5,891 nt of DNA from assembly GCA_030628785.1 (NCBI GenBank), contig DAOVQI010000227.1:1-5891 (forward strand), read 5' to 3'. Position 1 is the first letter of the stretch, and each line of letters starts with the position of its first letter. The notes beneath the pieces are model-generated. The model was given only the letters and a program-made list of their open reading frames with translations, did no database searches and was not told the origin of the DNA. Origin of the DNA: Bacteroidota bacterium (GTDB taxonomy: Bacteria > Bacteroidota > Bacteroidia > Bacteroidales > VadinHA17). The position numbers and the translations under genes are program-made. This document shows, one piece after another, positions 5,779-5,891 of the stretch.

Positions 5779-5891
5779 TTATTTCCACTCGAAAATCCCG
5801 ATCTTTGATTTTGGCCTTGATTTTTCCAGCCATTTAAAGTCCTTAAACTTCATTTCACTATCCGGGGCTTCGTCAAGAGGATTCAGCGTAC
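5779..5891 (-). CDS. C-terminal end of an unidentified protein (5' end beyond the window)
   Basis: The minus strand is open from the right edge to TAA at 5779-5781, giving the last 36 residues of a protein. The tail contains NPLDEAPDSEMKFKDFKWLE and ends KIGIFEWK; it is rich in lysine and aromatic residues and has no hydrophobic segment. The other two minus frames have stops near the edge (TGA at 5883-5885 and 5874-5876), and the convergent arrangement with a shared hairpin is typical of a true gene end. I do not recognise the family, and 36 residues are too few to name it. A chance open frame of this length is possible. Confidence 0.5.
   Translation of the reverse strand, partial: TLNPLDEAPDSEMKFKDFKWLEKSRPKSKIGIFEWK

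Noticed and set aside
5596..5808. Alternative plus-strand frame overlapping the DUF2795-type gene
   Set aside because: Its residues look random, while the 5526-5747 frame matches a recognisable family.

Overview
The window looks like chromosomal DNA of a member of the Bacteroidota, probably Bacteroidales or a close relative. Three things point there. The spacers are AT-rich, and several carry TAnnTTTG-type -7 promoter elements. Most genes have no Shine-Dalgarno sequence. There is also a 73-residue DUF2795-type protein followed by a convergent gene, next to a PduO-type adenosyltransferase. This is a taxonomic inference from sequence style, not from a search.

Layout. Positions 1-601 (minus strand) hold most of a metallo-beta-lactamase-fold hydrolase, which runs off the left edge and is broken by a one-base frameshift in an A8 run. 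Positions 602-913 have no gene. They contain a perfect inverted repeat and a pair of direct repeats upstream of the hydrolase, and a compact palindromic repeat element abutting the 3' end of recG. recG (914-3019, minus) is intact. A 93-bp divergent spacer separates it from a class I SAM-dependent methyltransferase that starts at TTG (3113-3895, plus). Then come a MacB/LolD-type ABC ATPase without a permease (3974-4681), a 195-bp spacer with two strong hairpins between 10-bp inverted repeats, a PduO-type corrinoid adenosyltransferase (4877-5425), and the DUF2795-type protein (5526-5747). A hairpin separates the last gene from the 3' end of an unidentified minus-strand gene that runs off the right edge.

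How the genes relate. recG acts in replication-fork and recombination repair. The four plus-strand genes are co-oriented, but each is separated by 77-195 bp and three have a candidate promoter of their own, so they read more as neighbouring single-gene units than as a tight operon. No shared pathway is evident. The adenosyltransferase makes adenosylcobalamin, and the ABC ATPase probably pairs with a permease encoded elsewhere.

Most of the window is ordinary housekeeping sequence. I see no defence system, CRISPR array, tRNA, rRNA or insertion sequence. The most unusual items are the homopolymer frameshift in the hydrolase, its exceptional GGAGG ribosome binding site, and the two structured spacers at 834-904 and 4685-4858.
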